64,000 nucleotides of DNA, from NCBI GenBank assembly GCA_037957365.1, contig JARHVA010002373.1, positions 2,135,001-2,199,000 on the forward strand. Direction: 5' to 3'. Source of the stretch: Torreya grandis. Lineage: Eukaryota; Streptophyta; Pinopsida; Cupressales; Taxaceae. The notes beneath the pieces are model-generated. The model was not told the DNA's origin and made no database searches. It saw only the letters and a list, made by a program, of their open reading frames with translations. Made by a program: the position numbers and the translations under genes. This document shows positions 47,358 to 60,389 of the stretch, in pieces (positions within the stretch are counted from its first letter, which is position 1; the number at the start of each line of letters is the position of its first letter).

Positions 47358-49006
47358 TGAGTATTTAGGCATGTTATCCTTGTTCATTTTGTTTACCCTG
47401 GTAATTTTGTGTGGCCCACATTAATGCATGGGTAGTACTGGAAAGGGATTAGGGTATCTATTCTTAATATGTGTGTGTGTGTGTGTGTATAAAGAATAAT
47501 AAAATAAAATAATATATATAAATAGGTTTAGTCAAATATAGCATATATACATTTTACTATAGCATTGACATGATTAATTGACAAAAAGAATCTCTTATAT
47601 GGCTGAGGTTCGGCTCTTTGTAAAATTATCAATTTATAAGTTCACACTTGGTGCATTGGTAATTATAGAAAATTCATTATTTTAACATATTTTACAAGCG
47701 TTGTGGGGTTTTACTGTAAGAATTTTATTAAATAAATTTCTTGATATCGTTATAAAATATATAAAATATCTTGCCAAATTTATTTATATTATGTTATCTA
47801 AATAAATAATAGTTATATTGGTAAATAGTGTTTGGTTATAAGTTGCCTTGGAAATTCGTAACCCTTATCAACCATGAAGATGGAGTCTTTTAAATTTTTA
47901 CTAGGGTGGAAGCATGAACGGTTAGTGTAGTATGAAATGGGCAGCACCCAATGCTAATATAGGTATTTCATATGATATTTTTTTTTAAAATTAAATAAAT
48001 ATTTAATTCTTATTATACTTTATTGGGTTGCTTCATATTTTATTTTCTTTCTAAGATGTCTATGACTTATAATCTTCTTTAGACATGGATGTCTGTAGGT
48101 TAATTAAAACACCTTTATTTTTTTAATGTGTGAATGTATCTTCATTGTTTTATAAGGGCTTTAATATCTTGTGATGTATGCCCATTTTCTTCATCCATAG
48201 TATTAGTTCTTTGGTCTTGTATTTAACAACTCTTAAATTATTTAGCTATTTTAAATGCTGGAAGTATTATTATAATGGAAAAAACATTTTTATATAAGAT
48301 GAAGATTATGATGGGTTAATTATAATTTTAGTTGTGATAATTTTATTTACTTTGCTAAAAATTTTGGTGGGTAAATTATAATTTTGGTTGTGATAATTTT
48401 ATTTAATTTAAATAAAAAACTGTAATTATTTAATTGCCATGTTGGAATAATTGGTGGGTGAATTATAAGTTATTTCCATATTCTTATTTACCTTTAAATA
48501 AAATAATTTAGTTATTTACCATGTTGGAATAATTGGTGGGTGAATTGTAAGTTTGTTGTGGTAAGTTTTTTATTTATCATATCAAAATATTTGGATGGTG
48601 AATTATAATTTATTGTGGTAATGTTATTTACTTCTAGATAAAAGAATTAGTTGTTGGGTGAATTAAATTTCTAGTTATGGTAATTTTATAAGTTAATTAT
48701 TATTATTTTTTTTGGAAAGTAGAAATTAATTAACTATTTTTACAGGGAGTAGAATTTAATTAAAAGAATTAGTTATTGGGTGAATTATATTTCCTGTTAT
48801 TGTAATTTTATTCACTTATGAAGTTAATAGTTTTTTTTTTTAATTTTTTAGAAAGTAGAATTTAATTAATTATTCAACGAAGAGTGGAATTTAATTAATT
48901 TAAATCTTCCTATAATAATTTTAAAATTTATGAATTTGTATTCAGAATATAAATTTGATTTTTTAAATAATTAGATGTATGTAATTATTGACAAGTTGTC
49001 CATTAG

Positions 49007-49150
49007 AGCCTTTGTAGTGGTGATTCCACTGTAAAGAAGGTGGGCTTTACCCATTAGGTCCCATGTTCGAGTCTCCCTTGACATTGGCAGTTCACTCTTC
49101 AAGTGACATTGCTCCCCACGGGTCTTCAAAGGTTCCCCTTATAAAAATAG
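49007..49150 (+). mobile_element. SINE-like insertion in LTR1
   Basis: LTR1 and LTR2 agree on both sides (GTCCATTAG and TTGAACTTG), but LTR1 has 144 additional bases between. The insert has a perfect Pol III B-box core GTTCGAGTC at 49065-49073 and an A-box-like TTTGTAGTGG about 50 bases before it, as in tRNA-derived plant SINEs. A short TAG may be the target duplication (ATTAG against AATAG). It is much shorter than a complete typical SINE tail would allow, and no poly-A tail is seen. Confidence 0.5.
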
Positions 49151-51207
49151 TTGAACTTGTAATGAGCCTTAATTTTACTTCAAAAATCTTGTAACTTCAA
49201 GGTAAGTTGAATGAATTTGAGAATCAACCTACTTGTCTCTCTTAGTAATGATTTAAGCATTAAGAGGTTGTCTATAATAGGTATAACTTGATAGAGGGGT
49301 CAACATAAAGTCTGATCAATTGATAAATAAAATTAGGACTTTACTTATGATTTTGTTGAAAAAGTCTTTGTTCCTTTTTGTATTGTTTATATAATTGAAT
49401 TAAATTGTATGGATCAATTTAAATGACTGGAATACCATGTAGTCTTTATGTCAAAATTAGATCATGATGTTTTGTTATAACATGATCTTTCTATCTTTTA
49501 AATATGAATGATATAAAATAAGGGTAAAATTTATTATTGTGTTCACCTTAAGTATGTTTTAATGGGAAGTGTGGCATTAATAGTAAATAATCTACAAAAA
49601 ACTAGTATGATAGAATAAACATTAATGTGTAGTGAATTATTAAGATTAGTGATAGAAAATATTGTAATGTTATAACATTATATGGTTAAAATTTAGTGTA
49701 AATAGGATGGAATAAATAGAAGTGGTGCAAAGATAGATAATATGGGTACATGTTAAATATATATAGATAACATATAATTTATTTAACATATAAATGAAGG
49801 ATAGTTGGTATTAGGAAATGGTAATATAAGAGTAAAGTTATTTATTTAACAATTCAATATATGTTAGACTCTCCAAGAGTTTTACTTTTACCATTTTACT
49901 AAAGACCACTGGGGTTGTAAGAGGAATTGATTAGCTTAATAAGTTGGATATTGATCAAAACCTATGTTGTCCCATCTCTTTGAGAAAACCTATATTATTT
50001 ATTGACCGAGAATCTTAACTTAATGATCAATGCCTTTATTCTTTCTTATCAATAATTGTGATCTATTGGTTTATTATGTTTGGAAAGAAGCCCTTGAAAG
50101 GGAATTAAAATGATAAACTTATCTAGAGTGTCAAACATATTATTATCTTGATAATCTTGGACCTCCTAAATTTAATTATAATGATATATTTGATGCCTTA
50201 TTCTATGGAATAATATAACCCTTCTTGAGATATATAATCTTGTTTGGAATTTTTATAGGTTGTTCTAGAAGAATAATCTTTGAAAAGAAGTATAATATTA
50301 AGTATTTGCTCTTATAAAATGTGTAAGAATTATATGAGTTGAATGCCCTACTTAGTTCATTGTAATCTCCATCTCTATGATTAGAAACAACCTTCATACT
50401 TATCTTGGATCATGTATGAGCATGCTTAGAAAATATTAAGAATTGATCATTTTGGCCTCTATTACATTATCTTGTAAAGGATGGAAAACAATCATCTTTA
50501 TGACTATCTAATCTTTGGACCATGCTACAATGTGATAGTGAGAGTTTTGAACCTTGTCTCTAATATAAAGATCATATACCCTTGAGTTATTACTTTTAAT
50601 TATTGATAAGGACCATGGAATTATAAAATCAAATTATTTGCATACTAAACCTTATCTTGTACTTCTATTAGGACTTGTCACCTTTTATCACAATGAGATA
50701 GTTCCATCATTCTACGTTAGTACTCTACATGAAAAGCTATATTGTTTATCCAACTTTGATAGGAAACAAATCAAAATGAAGTGAGAAATTGAGTATTGTT
50801 TTAGTTGAATAATTTATGGAGGATTGAATCCTTGAGGTGTTAATCTTCTATGTGGTTTAGGAATAGAGGAAGGTAAAAGTAAGTTAACCATCACTGAAAC
50901 TAGCCTAACAAAAATTAATAAGATCCTTCTCATTTTTAAATTTATTGAACTTATCCATCTTATTAATGGCTTGTGCTACCAATTACTCACCATTCGATGG
51001 TTATGATCAATATTCATGAACTATCCCTTACTACATGAGAGGATATAAAGTAACCATGACATATGTTCTTGACAACAAACAAATTGTAGTATTTATTAAG
51101 GGGATTCATTTCCTTGTTATCATATTATTTTTAGATATATATGGATATTAATTAAAAAAAAGTTAGTCATATTTTTTGGGTATGTGTTGAGGACAATGTG
51201 CTACACT

Positions 51208-51219
51208 TGGTATCAGAGC
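51208..51219 (+). promoter_or_regulatory. Primer-binding site after LTR1
   Basis: TGGTATCAGAGC, complementary to the 3' end of initiator methionine tRNA, two bases after the LTR end CTACA. Confidence 0.85.
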
Positions 51220-51724
51220 AAGGTTGTAACACTAGGAGATCTGGGATGAATTATTATCTTGGTTCATTCTCTTCCATGGTGAACATAACTTTTATGCATG
51301 TGGTACCTTAATGATTGAGAAAATAATTGTTCTAAAAATCTACATGTTAATGAATTATAGTTGATATGCATATTTTATGCCTTGAATGTTGTGGATTAAG
51401 GAGGATTTGAGTGGATGAATATTTTTCTCCTTGAATATTAGTGGGATAGCTTTGGCATATAGATGATTGATATTTTTTGATAAATTTGGTTGATATAAAA
51501 TTTGGATGAATTATTTCTAACAATCATTTTGACAATGCATGATTGAGGTTATTCTTGCTTGTTATTTTGTGAGAAATGTTGGCATTTAATGATGCATTTA
51601 TTATTCTAATTTGAGAACATTAGTTATGATCATAAATTTTTACTGAAAAAAATAGCTCATTCCATTGTGATAAAATGCAAGCTAGATTTGTTATTGGATG
51701 GTTATAATGGAGAATGTGTATTAA

Positions 51725-52560
51725 CATGATGATAGTGAAGAGGAACTTGGGGATAATGAGGCTACATTATAGTTCCCTTATTATTATTTTGATATATATA
51801 CACACTATTGGATGAGCATAAACATGGAAAAATGAGTTGATTAATGTTTTTATACTTCCATACCATAATGATTTGATCATGATTATGAAATCTACTGACA
51901 TGAATATTTTATGGTATGGGTCTAATTATCTTGCATGGCTAATATATTTGTGGTCATATAATTTTTATTCATATTTATTATTATGAATCATTGTTTTTGT
52001 GATCTAACCAATATTGGCTAATGGGGTATTTATTGAGTTAGCTTGAGGACATATGTAGGACTACCATGGTAGGTGACATTGCCACATCCACATACATTAT
52101 TGGTCGTTACTTTAACGACATGTGTATGGGTGATGGGAAAAAGATGCATTACCATGAGACTTGAAATTGAAACTTGGGGCCATGATTGACACTTAATGGG
52201 TCCCTTATTATCATCATTTTATACATGCACAATGTTATAAACTCACGAAGGAGAATCTTGGAGCCTAATGGGCTGCTTGTTGGCTTTCCTTCTTTTATAT
52301 ATTCAAGGAGGAACTTAGGGCCATTATTAGATATTGTTGGTTCCCATCACATTATTATTATGTTATATACACATTATTAATGATTTCGAAGGAGGAACTT
52401 GGGGCCATTATTGGCTACTTGTTAGTTCCCCTCATCTTATTATTATGATATATACACATTATTGGTGGACTTAAAGGAGGAACTTGGGGCCATGATTAAC
52501 TACTTGTTGGTTCTCCTCATCTTATATATGTCTATGATCTACATTCATGAATGGAATTCA
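51725..52560 (+). repeat. Leader minisatellite with inverted core words (first copy)
   Basis: Units of about 60-85 bases start GGAGGAACTTGGGGCCATTA, include TTGTTGGTTCCCCTCAT in their first half and end in a TATATACACATTATTGG-like stretch. One isolated unit lies near 51732 and five are consecutive from about 52165. GGAAC and GTTCC words within each unit can pair. The homologous array after LTR2 is at 58620-59440. Confidence 0.75.
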
Positions 52561-53536
52561 TAATATGGAGGCATCGATCTTGTACCACATGGCCATGACG
52601 AGGGTCATGGGTGGGTAAGACCTTATTTAATGCATAAATTTTGATTATTTATGTTATGTAATCATAAACACATTAACATATACCTTGGAATGCAGGTGGA
52701 AAAATTCAAGGTGGAAGGTAAACAAGGGAAGTTAATATTATATTTTCTTAAAATTGTGATTATTATATGATGCATGGTGAATGCATGGATGGATATCTAT
52801 GTAGAATCATCATATGAGTATGCATTTATTGTGTTGAATGTCTATGTTTATAAATAGGATTAAATATATTTCCTATTTTGTGATGGATTTGAAAAAATAA
52901 ATAAATAATATCATAAGCTTCCCTTGTGGCATGTTGTGAATCACTCATTTCTTGCTCATACTTTGTTCTTGGTACTTATAGTCTTAGTGAGACATTATGG
53001 TTGACCACTTCTATCTTATTTTCAAAAAATACTAATATGGATTTAAGTGTGTTACCACCTTTGCTTAAAACCAATTGCATAAATAACAAAATTAGAGCTG
53101 ATTTCACATATTTGGATATTAGTCTTGTATCCTTGAGAGGATCTTGTTTAGCCCATTCTATCATGTAGAAAATTTTACATAGAGAATAGGATTTGATTAA
53201 CCTTCTTATGAAAATTTGTGCACGATTATGTTGATAAGAGTAAATTTATTGAAAGATGAGAAATGAGTATTATGAGTAACCTTTTTGCAAAAGCTACCTT
53301 TCTTCTAGAATCATTGAGTTAGTTGGAAAGGGATAAAAAAAACTAAGATAAAATTAGGTAGAGTTACCTCACAAGGGAAAATTTACCTTTCTCTAGATGA
53401 CTTTTCATATCTATTTGAAGAATTTAATGTTATTCTATGAGTTAACTTTATTATCATTTTTGAAAAAGGAAACAAATGTGTATTACTAACTTAAAGTGTT
53501 ATGACTATGTTGGTTGCATCGAAAGAAAATGCCTTT

Positions 53537-53551
53537 ATAAGTGGAGGGAGA
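53537..53551 (+). promoter_or_regulatory. Polypurine tract before LTR2
   Basis: ATAAGTGGAGGGAGA-type purine-rich sequence ends immediately before TGTGATGCCCC. It is the expected plus-strand primer site and fixes the LTR2 start at 53552. Confidence 0.75.
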
Positions 53552-56500
53552 TGTGATGCCCCACCCTATGATAAAAGGATTTTATGGGATATCATACTTA
53601 TCCTCAATTTGTTTGGCATTGTGTGTGTGTGTGTGTGTATGTTTAAGAATCTTCCCTGTAGACCTAACTATGGCATAGTATAAGGGCTAGTGCGATATAT
53701 ATTTTGATCATGAAAGCATGCTTAACAATTTGTGGTTTGTGTGGTATGATCATGAAAGCATGATTAACAATTTGTGATTTGTGTGGTATTTTTATAAGAG
53801 AATCAATGACATGAGTTTCAAACTTTACCTTCGATAAATATTAGTTCATGATGATCTAAATTTGCATAAGTTCCTCATCTCTAACTTAATTTAATGTGTA
53901 GGACTATATATAGAGTGAAATAAAATAGTGTTGTCATGATTTAATAATAATCTTACTTAGTGAATAATAATAATTAAAAATAAATAAAAAAAATTATGAG
54001 GATGATAAATCTTGCAAAGCACATATTTTTTTTTATTAATTTTATTATTGTCTTTGGTGCGCAGATTTCTTGAAAAGAGATAAAATTTGGTAAAATATAA
54101 TATTTAAATGGGTTTTAGTAAGTTTTCTCGGGAAAATAAAATAAATTTATTGGTAGAGCACAGTTTTAGGGGAGGTCAATTAATTGGAAAGATTTTATTT
54201 ATGGGAGTTAAGTAAATTTTAAATATTAGTAACTTTTTTTTACCATGTCTTGGTTAGAATAAAAATAATAACAATTTAATTTTTTAAGGCCTTGAGAGTG
54301 GAACATATTGAATACGTTTTTGGGAACATTACCATCCTCATGGTATTTGGAAATTTTTAATAAAAAATAATATTTAATTTAAAACTTCCATGTTTGTACA
54401 AGTATTAAGTTATTGGCCCAAACAAAAACTTTCTTTTATAATTATTCCTTCCCTCCTAGATAATTGTAATAGAGATATATAGATTTTATTTACAATCAAT
54501 AATAAAGTGGGGATAGAATGAAGATGGAGGAGCTGGGAAAGAAGGGAGGTCAAGTAAAGAGAATGACTAGTTAGAGTATTTCAGGCATGTTATCCTTGTC
54601 ATTTGCAAACTCCTTATATTCAAATAATTTTGTTTGCCTTGATAATTTTTTTTACCCACATTAATGCATAGGTAGTGTTGGAAAGGAATTATGCTGTCTA
54701 TATATATATATATATATATATATAAAGAATAATATAACAAAATAATATATATAAATGAGGTTAATAAAATGTATTTTATATAAATTTTACTACAACATTG
54801 ACATGATTAATAAAAAATAAAAATACCTTATATCGCTAAGGTTTGGCTTTGTGCAAAATGTATTTTATATGGTCAGACTTGGTGCATTGGTAATTATGGG
54901 TTTTACCATAAGAATTTTATTAATTAAATTTCTTGATATTATTGAATATAAAATATGATTTGGAATATTTGGTGGGTGAATTCTAAGTTTATTGTGGTAA
55001 TATTTTTTGTTTTTACATTAAAAAAATTAAGTTATTTATTTTTCATGTTAGAATATTTGGCCTAGTGAATTATAATTTATTGTGGTAATCTTATTTACTT
55101 CTAGATAAAAGAATTAGTTATTGGGTGGATTACATTCCCTGTTATGGTAATTTTATAAGTTAATTGTTTTTTTAATTTTTTGGAAAGTATAAATTAATTA
55201 ATGAAATTTAATTAAAATAATTAATTATCGGGTGAATTATATTTCATGTTGTGGTAATTTTAATCAGTTATGAAGTTAATAGTTATTTTTATTTTTTTTG
55301 GAAAGTAGAATTTAATTAATTATTCTACTAAGAGTGAAATTTAATTAATTTGAACCTTCCTATATTTTTTTAAAAATTTATGAGTTTGTATTGAGAATAT
55401 AAATTGGACTTTTTAAATAATTAGATGTAAGTAATTATTGATATGTTGTCCATTAGTTGAACTTGAAATAAGCCTTAATTTTGCTTTGGAAATCTTGTTA
55501 ATAGTTAACTTTTGGGTAAGTTCAATGAGTTTGAGAATCAGCCCACTTATCTCTCTTAGTAATGATTGAAGCATTAAAAGGTTGTCTATTGATATTTTAA
55601 TGCAGGGTCTACATGAGGTCTGATCATTTGATTAAAAAAATTAGGACTTTACCTATGATTTTGTTTAAAAAGTCTTTGTACCTTTTTGTATTGTTTATAT
55701 AATTGAATTAAATTGTATGAATCAATTTAAATGACTAGAATACCACATAGTCATTATGCTGAAATTAGATCATGATGTTGGGTTGTAACATGATCTTCTT
55801 AACTTTTAAATATGAATGATATAAATTAAGGGTGAAATTTATTATTGTACTTACCTTAAGTATGTTTTAATGGGAAGTGTGGCATCAATAGTAAATAATA
55901 TAAAAAATACATAGTATGATAGAATAAACATTAATGTGTAGTGAATTATTAAGATTGGTGAGAGAAAGGATTGTAATGTTATAGCATTATATGGTTAAAA
56001 TTTGGTGTAAATAGGATGCAATAAATAGATGTGTTGCAAAGTTAGATAATATGGGTACATGTTAAATATATATAGATAGCATATAATTTATTTAACATAT
56101 AAATGAAGGATAGTTGGTATTATGAAATGGTAATATAAGAGTAAAGTTATTTATTTAACAATTCGTATATGTTAGCCTCTACAAGAGTTTTAATTTTACC
56201 ATTTTACTAAAGACTTAAGGGGTTTTAAGAGGACTTGATTAACTTAAGAAGTTAGATATGAAACAAAACCTATGTTGTCTCACCTCTTTGAGAAAACTTG
56301 TATTATTTATTGACCAAGAATCTTTACTTAATGATCAATGCCTTTATTCTTGCTTATCAATAATTGTGATCTATTGGTTCATTATGCTTGAAAAGAAGCC
56401 CTTGAAAGGGAATTAAAATGATAAAATTATCTAGAGTGTCAAACATATGATTATCTTGGACCTCTTAAATTCAATTATAATAATATATTTGATGCCTTAT

Positions 56501-57507
56501 TCTATGGAATAATATAACCCTTCTTGAGGTCTTTAAGCATGTTTGGACTTTTTATAGGTTGTGCTAGAAGAAAAATCTTTGAAAAGAAGTATAATATTAA
56601 GGATTTTCTCTTATAAAATTTGTAAGAATTATATTATTTTAATTCCCTGCTTGGTTTATTGTAATCTCCATTTATATGATTAGAATTAACTTTCATACTT
56701 ATCTTGGATTAGGTATGAGCATGCTTAGAAAATATTAAGAATTGCTCATTTTGGCCTCTATTAAATTATATTGTAAAGGATGGAAAATAATCACCTTTAT
56801 GACTACCTCATATTATGACCATGCTACAATGTGGTGGTGAGAGGTTTGAACCTTGTCTCCAATAGAAAACTCATATACTTTTGAGTTATTACTATTCATT
56901 GTTGATAAGGACCATGGAATTATAAAATCAAATTATTCACATAATAACCTTTATCCTGTAATTCTATTAGGACTTTTCACCTTTTATCATAATGAGATAG
57001 CTCTATCATTCTACGTTAGTACTTTACATGAAGAGTTATGCTGTTTATCTAACTTTGATAGGAAATAAATCAAAGAAAAGTGATAAATTGAGTATTCTTT
57101 TAGTTGAATAATGTACAGATGATTGAATTCTTTAGGTGTTAATCTTCCATGTGGTTTAGGAATATAGGAAGGTAAAAGTAAGTTAACCATTGCTAAAACC
57201 AACCTAATAAAAATTAGTGAGATCCTTCTCATGTTTAAATTTCTTGAACATATCCATCTTATTGATGGCTTGTGCTACCATGTACTCACCATTCGATGGT
57301 TATGGTCAATATTCATGAACTATCCCTTACTACATGAGAGTATATAAAGTAACTATGACATATGTTATTGAAAACAAACAAATTATAGTATTTGTTAAGG
57401 GGATTCATTTCATTATTATCATATTATTTTTAGATATATGTGGATATTAATTAAAAAAAGAAATTGGTCATGTTTTTTTGGGTATGTGGTGAGGACAATG
57501 TGTTACA
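53552..57507 (+). repeat. LTR2 (4.0 kb) of the chromovirus-type array
   Basis: It runs from TGTGATGCCCCACC to GTTACA, collinear with LTR1 apart from indels, and carries a (TA)n run at 54700-54723. It serves as 3' LTR for the short interior and as 5' LTR for the gag/pol remnant. The small frames inside it (56853-57232) are not supported as genes. Confidence 0.8.
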
Positions 57508-58370
57508 CTTGGTATCAAAGAAAGTTTGCAACACCAAGAGCTCTGGGATGAATTATTATCTTGGTTTATTCTCTCCCATGGTGAAAAAAATCTTTATGCA
57601 TGTGGTACCTTAATGATTGAGAAAATAATTGTGCTAAAAATATACATGTTAATAAATTATAGTTGTTATGCATATTTTGTGCCTTGAATGTTGTGGATTA
57701 AGGAAGAGTTGAGTAGATGCATATTTTTCTCCTTGAATGTTAGTGGAATATCTTTGGCATATAGAAGATTGATATTTTTTGATGAATTTAGTTTTCATAA
57801 AATTAATAAGATCCTTATCATGTTTAAATTTCTTGAACCTATCCATCTTATTGATGGTTTTTGCTACCAAGTACTCACCATTCGATGGTTATGGTCAATA
57901 TTCATGAGTTATCCTTTAATACATGAGAGGATATAAAGTAAACATGACATATGTTCTTGAAAATAAACAAATTTTAGTATTTGTTAAAGGGATTCATTTC
58001 CTTATTATCATATTTTTTTTAGATATATGTGGATATTAATTAAAAAAAAGTTGGTCACGTTTTTTTGGGTATGTGGTGAAGACGATGTGTTACACTTGGT
58101 ATCAGAGCAAGGTTGGAACACTGGGAGCTCTGGGATGAATTATTATCTTGGTTTATTCTCTTCCATGGTGAACAAAATCTTTATGCATGTGGTACCTTAA
58201 TGATTGAGAAAAAAATTATGCTAAAAATCTACATGTTAATGAATTATAGTTGCTATGCATATTTTGTGCCTTGAATGTTGTGGATTAAGGAGGAGTTGAG
58301 TAGATGAATATTTTTCTCCTTAAACATTAGTGGAATAGCTTTGGCATACATAAGATTAATATATTTTAAT
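57205..58370 (+). repeat. ~587-bp tandem duplication across the LTR2 end, primer site and leader
   Basis: The last 300 bases of LTR2, the primer-binding site and about 295 bases of leader occur twice (about 57205-57800 and 57800-58370). The junction near 57800 has shared sequence ATAAAATTA. The first primer site (57510-57521) is mutated to TGGTATCAAAGA; the second (58097-58108) is an intact TGGTATCAGAGC. Confidence 0.85.
58097..58108 (+). promoter_or_regulatory. Primer-binding site of the gag/pol copy
   Basis: TGGTATCAGAGC two bases after the duplicated LTR tail (TTACA at 58094). This is the copy next to the leader that leads to gag. Confidence 0.8.
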
Positions 58371-58619
58371 GAATTTGGTTATCATAAAATTTGGACTAAT
58401 TATTTCTAATAATCATTTTGACAATGCATGATTAAGGCTATCCTTGACTCTTATTTTATGAGAAATGTTGACATTGAAAGATGCATTTATTAATCTAATT
58501 TGAGAACAATAGCTATGATCATAAAATTTTACTAAAAAAAAATAGCTCATTCCATTGTGTTAAAATTCAAGCTAGATTTGTTATTAGATGGTTGTAATGG
58601 AGAATGTGTACTAACATGA

Positions 58620-59440
58620 TGACAGTGAAGAGGAACTTGGGGCCATGAAGGCTGCATGCTAGTTCCCTTACTATTATTATGATATATATACACATTATTA
58701 GATGAACATAAACATGGATAAAGTGAGTTGATTAATGTTTTTGTACTTCTATACCATTGTGATTTGATCATGATTATGAAATCTACTGACATGAATATGT
58801 TATGGTATGGGTCTGATTATCTTGCATGGCTAATTTATTTATGGTCATGTGTATTTTTTTCATAATTATTATTATGAATAATTATTTATGTGATATAACC
58901 AATATTGGATAATGGGGTATCTATTGAGTTAGCTTGAGGACATATACAAGACTACCATGGTAGGTGACACTGCCACATCCACATGCATTACTGGTCACTA
59001 CTCTAATGACGTGTGTAGGGGTGATGGGAAAAAGGTGCATTACCATGAGACTTGAAAGTGGAACTTGGGGCCATGATTGGTTGCTTGTTGGTTCCCTTCC
59101 TATCATCATTTTATACATTCACAATGTTATAAGCTCAAGATGGAGAAGCTTGGGGCCTAATGGGATGCTTGTTGGCTTCCCTTATTTTATATATTTAAGG
59201 AGGAACTTGGGGCCATTATTAGTTACTTGTTGGTTCCCCTAATATTATTATTATGCTATATACACATTATTGATGGACTCAAAGGAAAAACTTGGAGACA
59301 TTATTGGTTGCTTATTGGTTCCCCTCATCTTATTAATATGATATATACACATTATTGGTGGACTTAGAAGAGGAACTTGGGGCCATAATTGGTTGCTTCC
59401 TGGTTCCCCTCATCTTATATATGTCTATTATCTACATTCA
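58620..59440 (+). repeat. Leader minisatellite with inverted core words (second copy)
   Basis: It is homologous to 51725-52560: one unit near 58630 and five from about 59055, with GGAACTTGGGGCCATGATTG and TTGGTTCCC words. Unit number and order match the first copy, so the array existed before the LTR-interior units separated. Confidence 0.75.
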
Positions 59441-59752
59441 TGAATGGAATTCATAATATGGAGGCATCGATCTTGTATCACATGGCCATGACAAGGATCA
59501 TGAGTGGGTAAGACCTTATTTAATGTATACATTTTAATTGTTTATGTTGTGTAATCATAAAAAAATTAATATATACCTTGGAATGTAAGTGGAAAAATTC
59601 AAGGTGGAAGGTAAACAAGGGAAGTTAATATTATATTTTCTAAAAATTGTGATTATTATATGATTCATGGTGAATGTATGGATGGATATATACATAGAAT
59701 CATCATATGAGTATGCATTTATTTTGTTGAATGTATATGGTTATAAATAATG

Positions 59753-60389
59753 AAAATATAAAATAATTAGTAATTTTTATGTTAAATTATAGAAATTTAG
59801 TTTAATAATATCTCTTTTGCCATGACATTGTCTACTTGTTGATGTAAACTTAAGTGAGTGTGGTATGCAGTGGTCGACTTGTCTCCTCTTGGAAATGGTA
59901 GGTCACAACACAAATGTAGTTTGTGACGTGGATGAGAAAAGAGGAGTGAAATTAGAGATGAAATGAGGAATGAAGTAATTTTTTTACTTTTATAACAATG
60001 ATTTTATAAATGTGTACATGTTTATATGTCTATAGAATATGTATTTGTTCTATTCTTGGTAATTACCAATCCTACATAAACATTACACATAAATTTTATG
60101 TTGGTAACATGTATGTGTTTCTTCCAATTTTGTGAAAATGTCCTTGAAATGGTCCATCAACTCAATGTAGTTACCATCATAAAGGATAATTACTATGTCA
60201 TTTATTCTTGGTTTTCCTATAAAATATCATAAAGTGAGGCAAATTGAGTACAATATGTAAGGCATACAGTCTCATTTGTAAGGCATACAATCTGATATAA
60301 AAGGTGTATAGTCTCCTTTGGTGTATATCATGATGACTTAAAAATATTTGATAAAAACCAACAACCTATCACCATTGCACTACCCAACT
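59753..60389. other. Non-coding leader before gag
   Basis: Homology to the first interior ends at about 59752 (52852 there). No feature is visible up to the gag remnant except two AAGGCATACARTCT repeats near 60260-60300. Confidence 0.5.

Larger units (their letters stand above)
46131..51205 (+). repeat. LTR1 (5.1 kb) of the chromovirus-type array
   Basis: It begins TATAATGCCCC, equivalent to TGTGATGCCCC of LTR2, and ends CTACA directly before the primer-binding site. It is longer than LTR2 because of (TA)n growth at 46269-46353 and 46670-46733, an 81-base duplication at 47195-47357, extra sequence near 47700-48900 and the SINE-like insert at 49007-49150. Confidence 0.8.
51206..53551 (+). other. 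Non-coding interior between LTR1 and LTR2 (deletion derivative)
   Basis: It holds a primer-binding site at its start, a leader homologous to 58095-59752, about 700 bases without homology to known domains (52853-53536), and a polypurine tract at its end. No gag, RT or integrase motif is present. The short frames at 52186-52380 and 52926-53168 show no family resemblance. This is the structure of a large retrotransposon derivative that lacks coding capacity. Confidence 0.65.

Noticed and set aside
49007..49150. tRNA gene at the B-box sequence
   Set aside because: The sequence does not fold into a cloverleaf with acceptor and anticodon stems by eye. The precise insertion between LTR-matching flanks fits a SINE-like element better.
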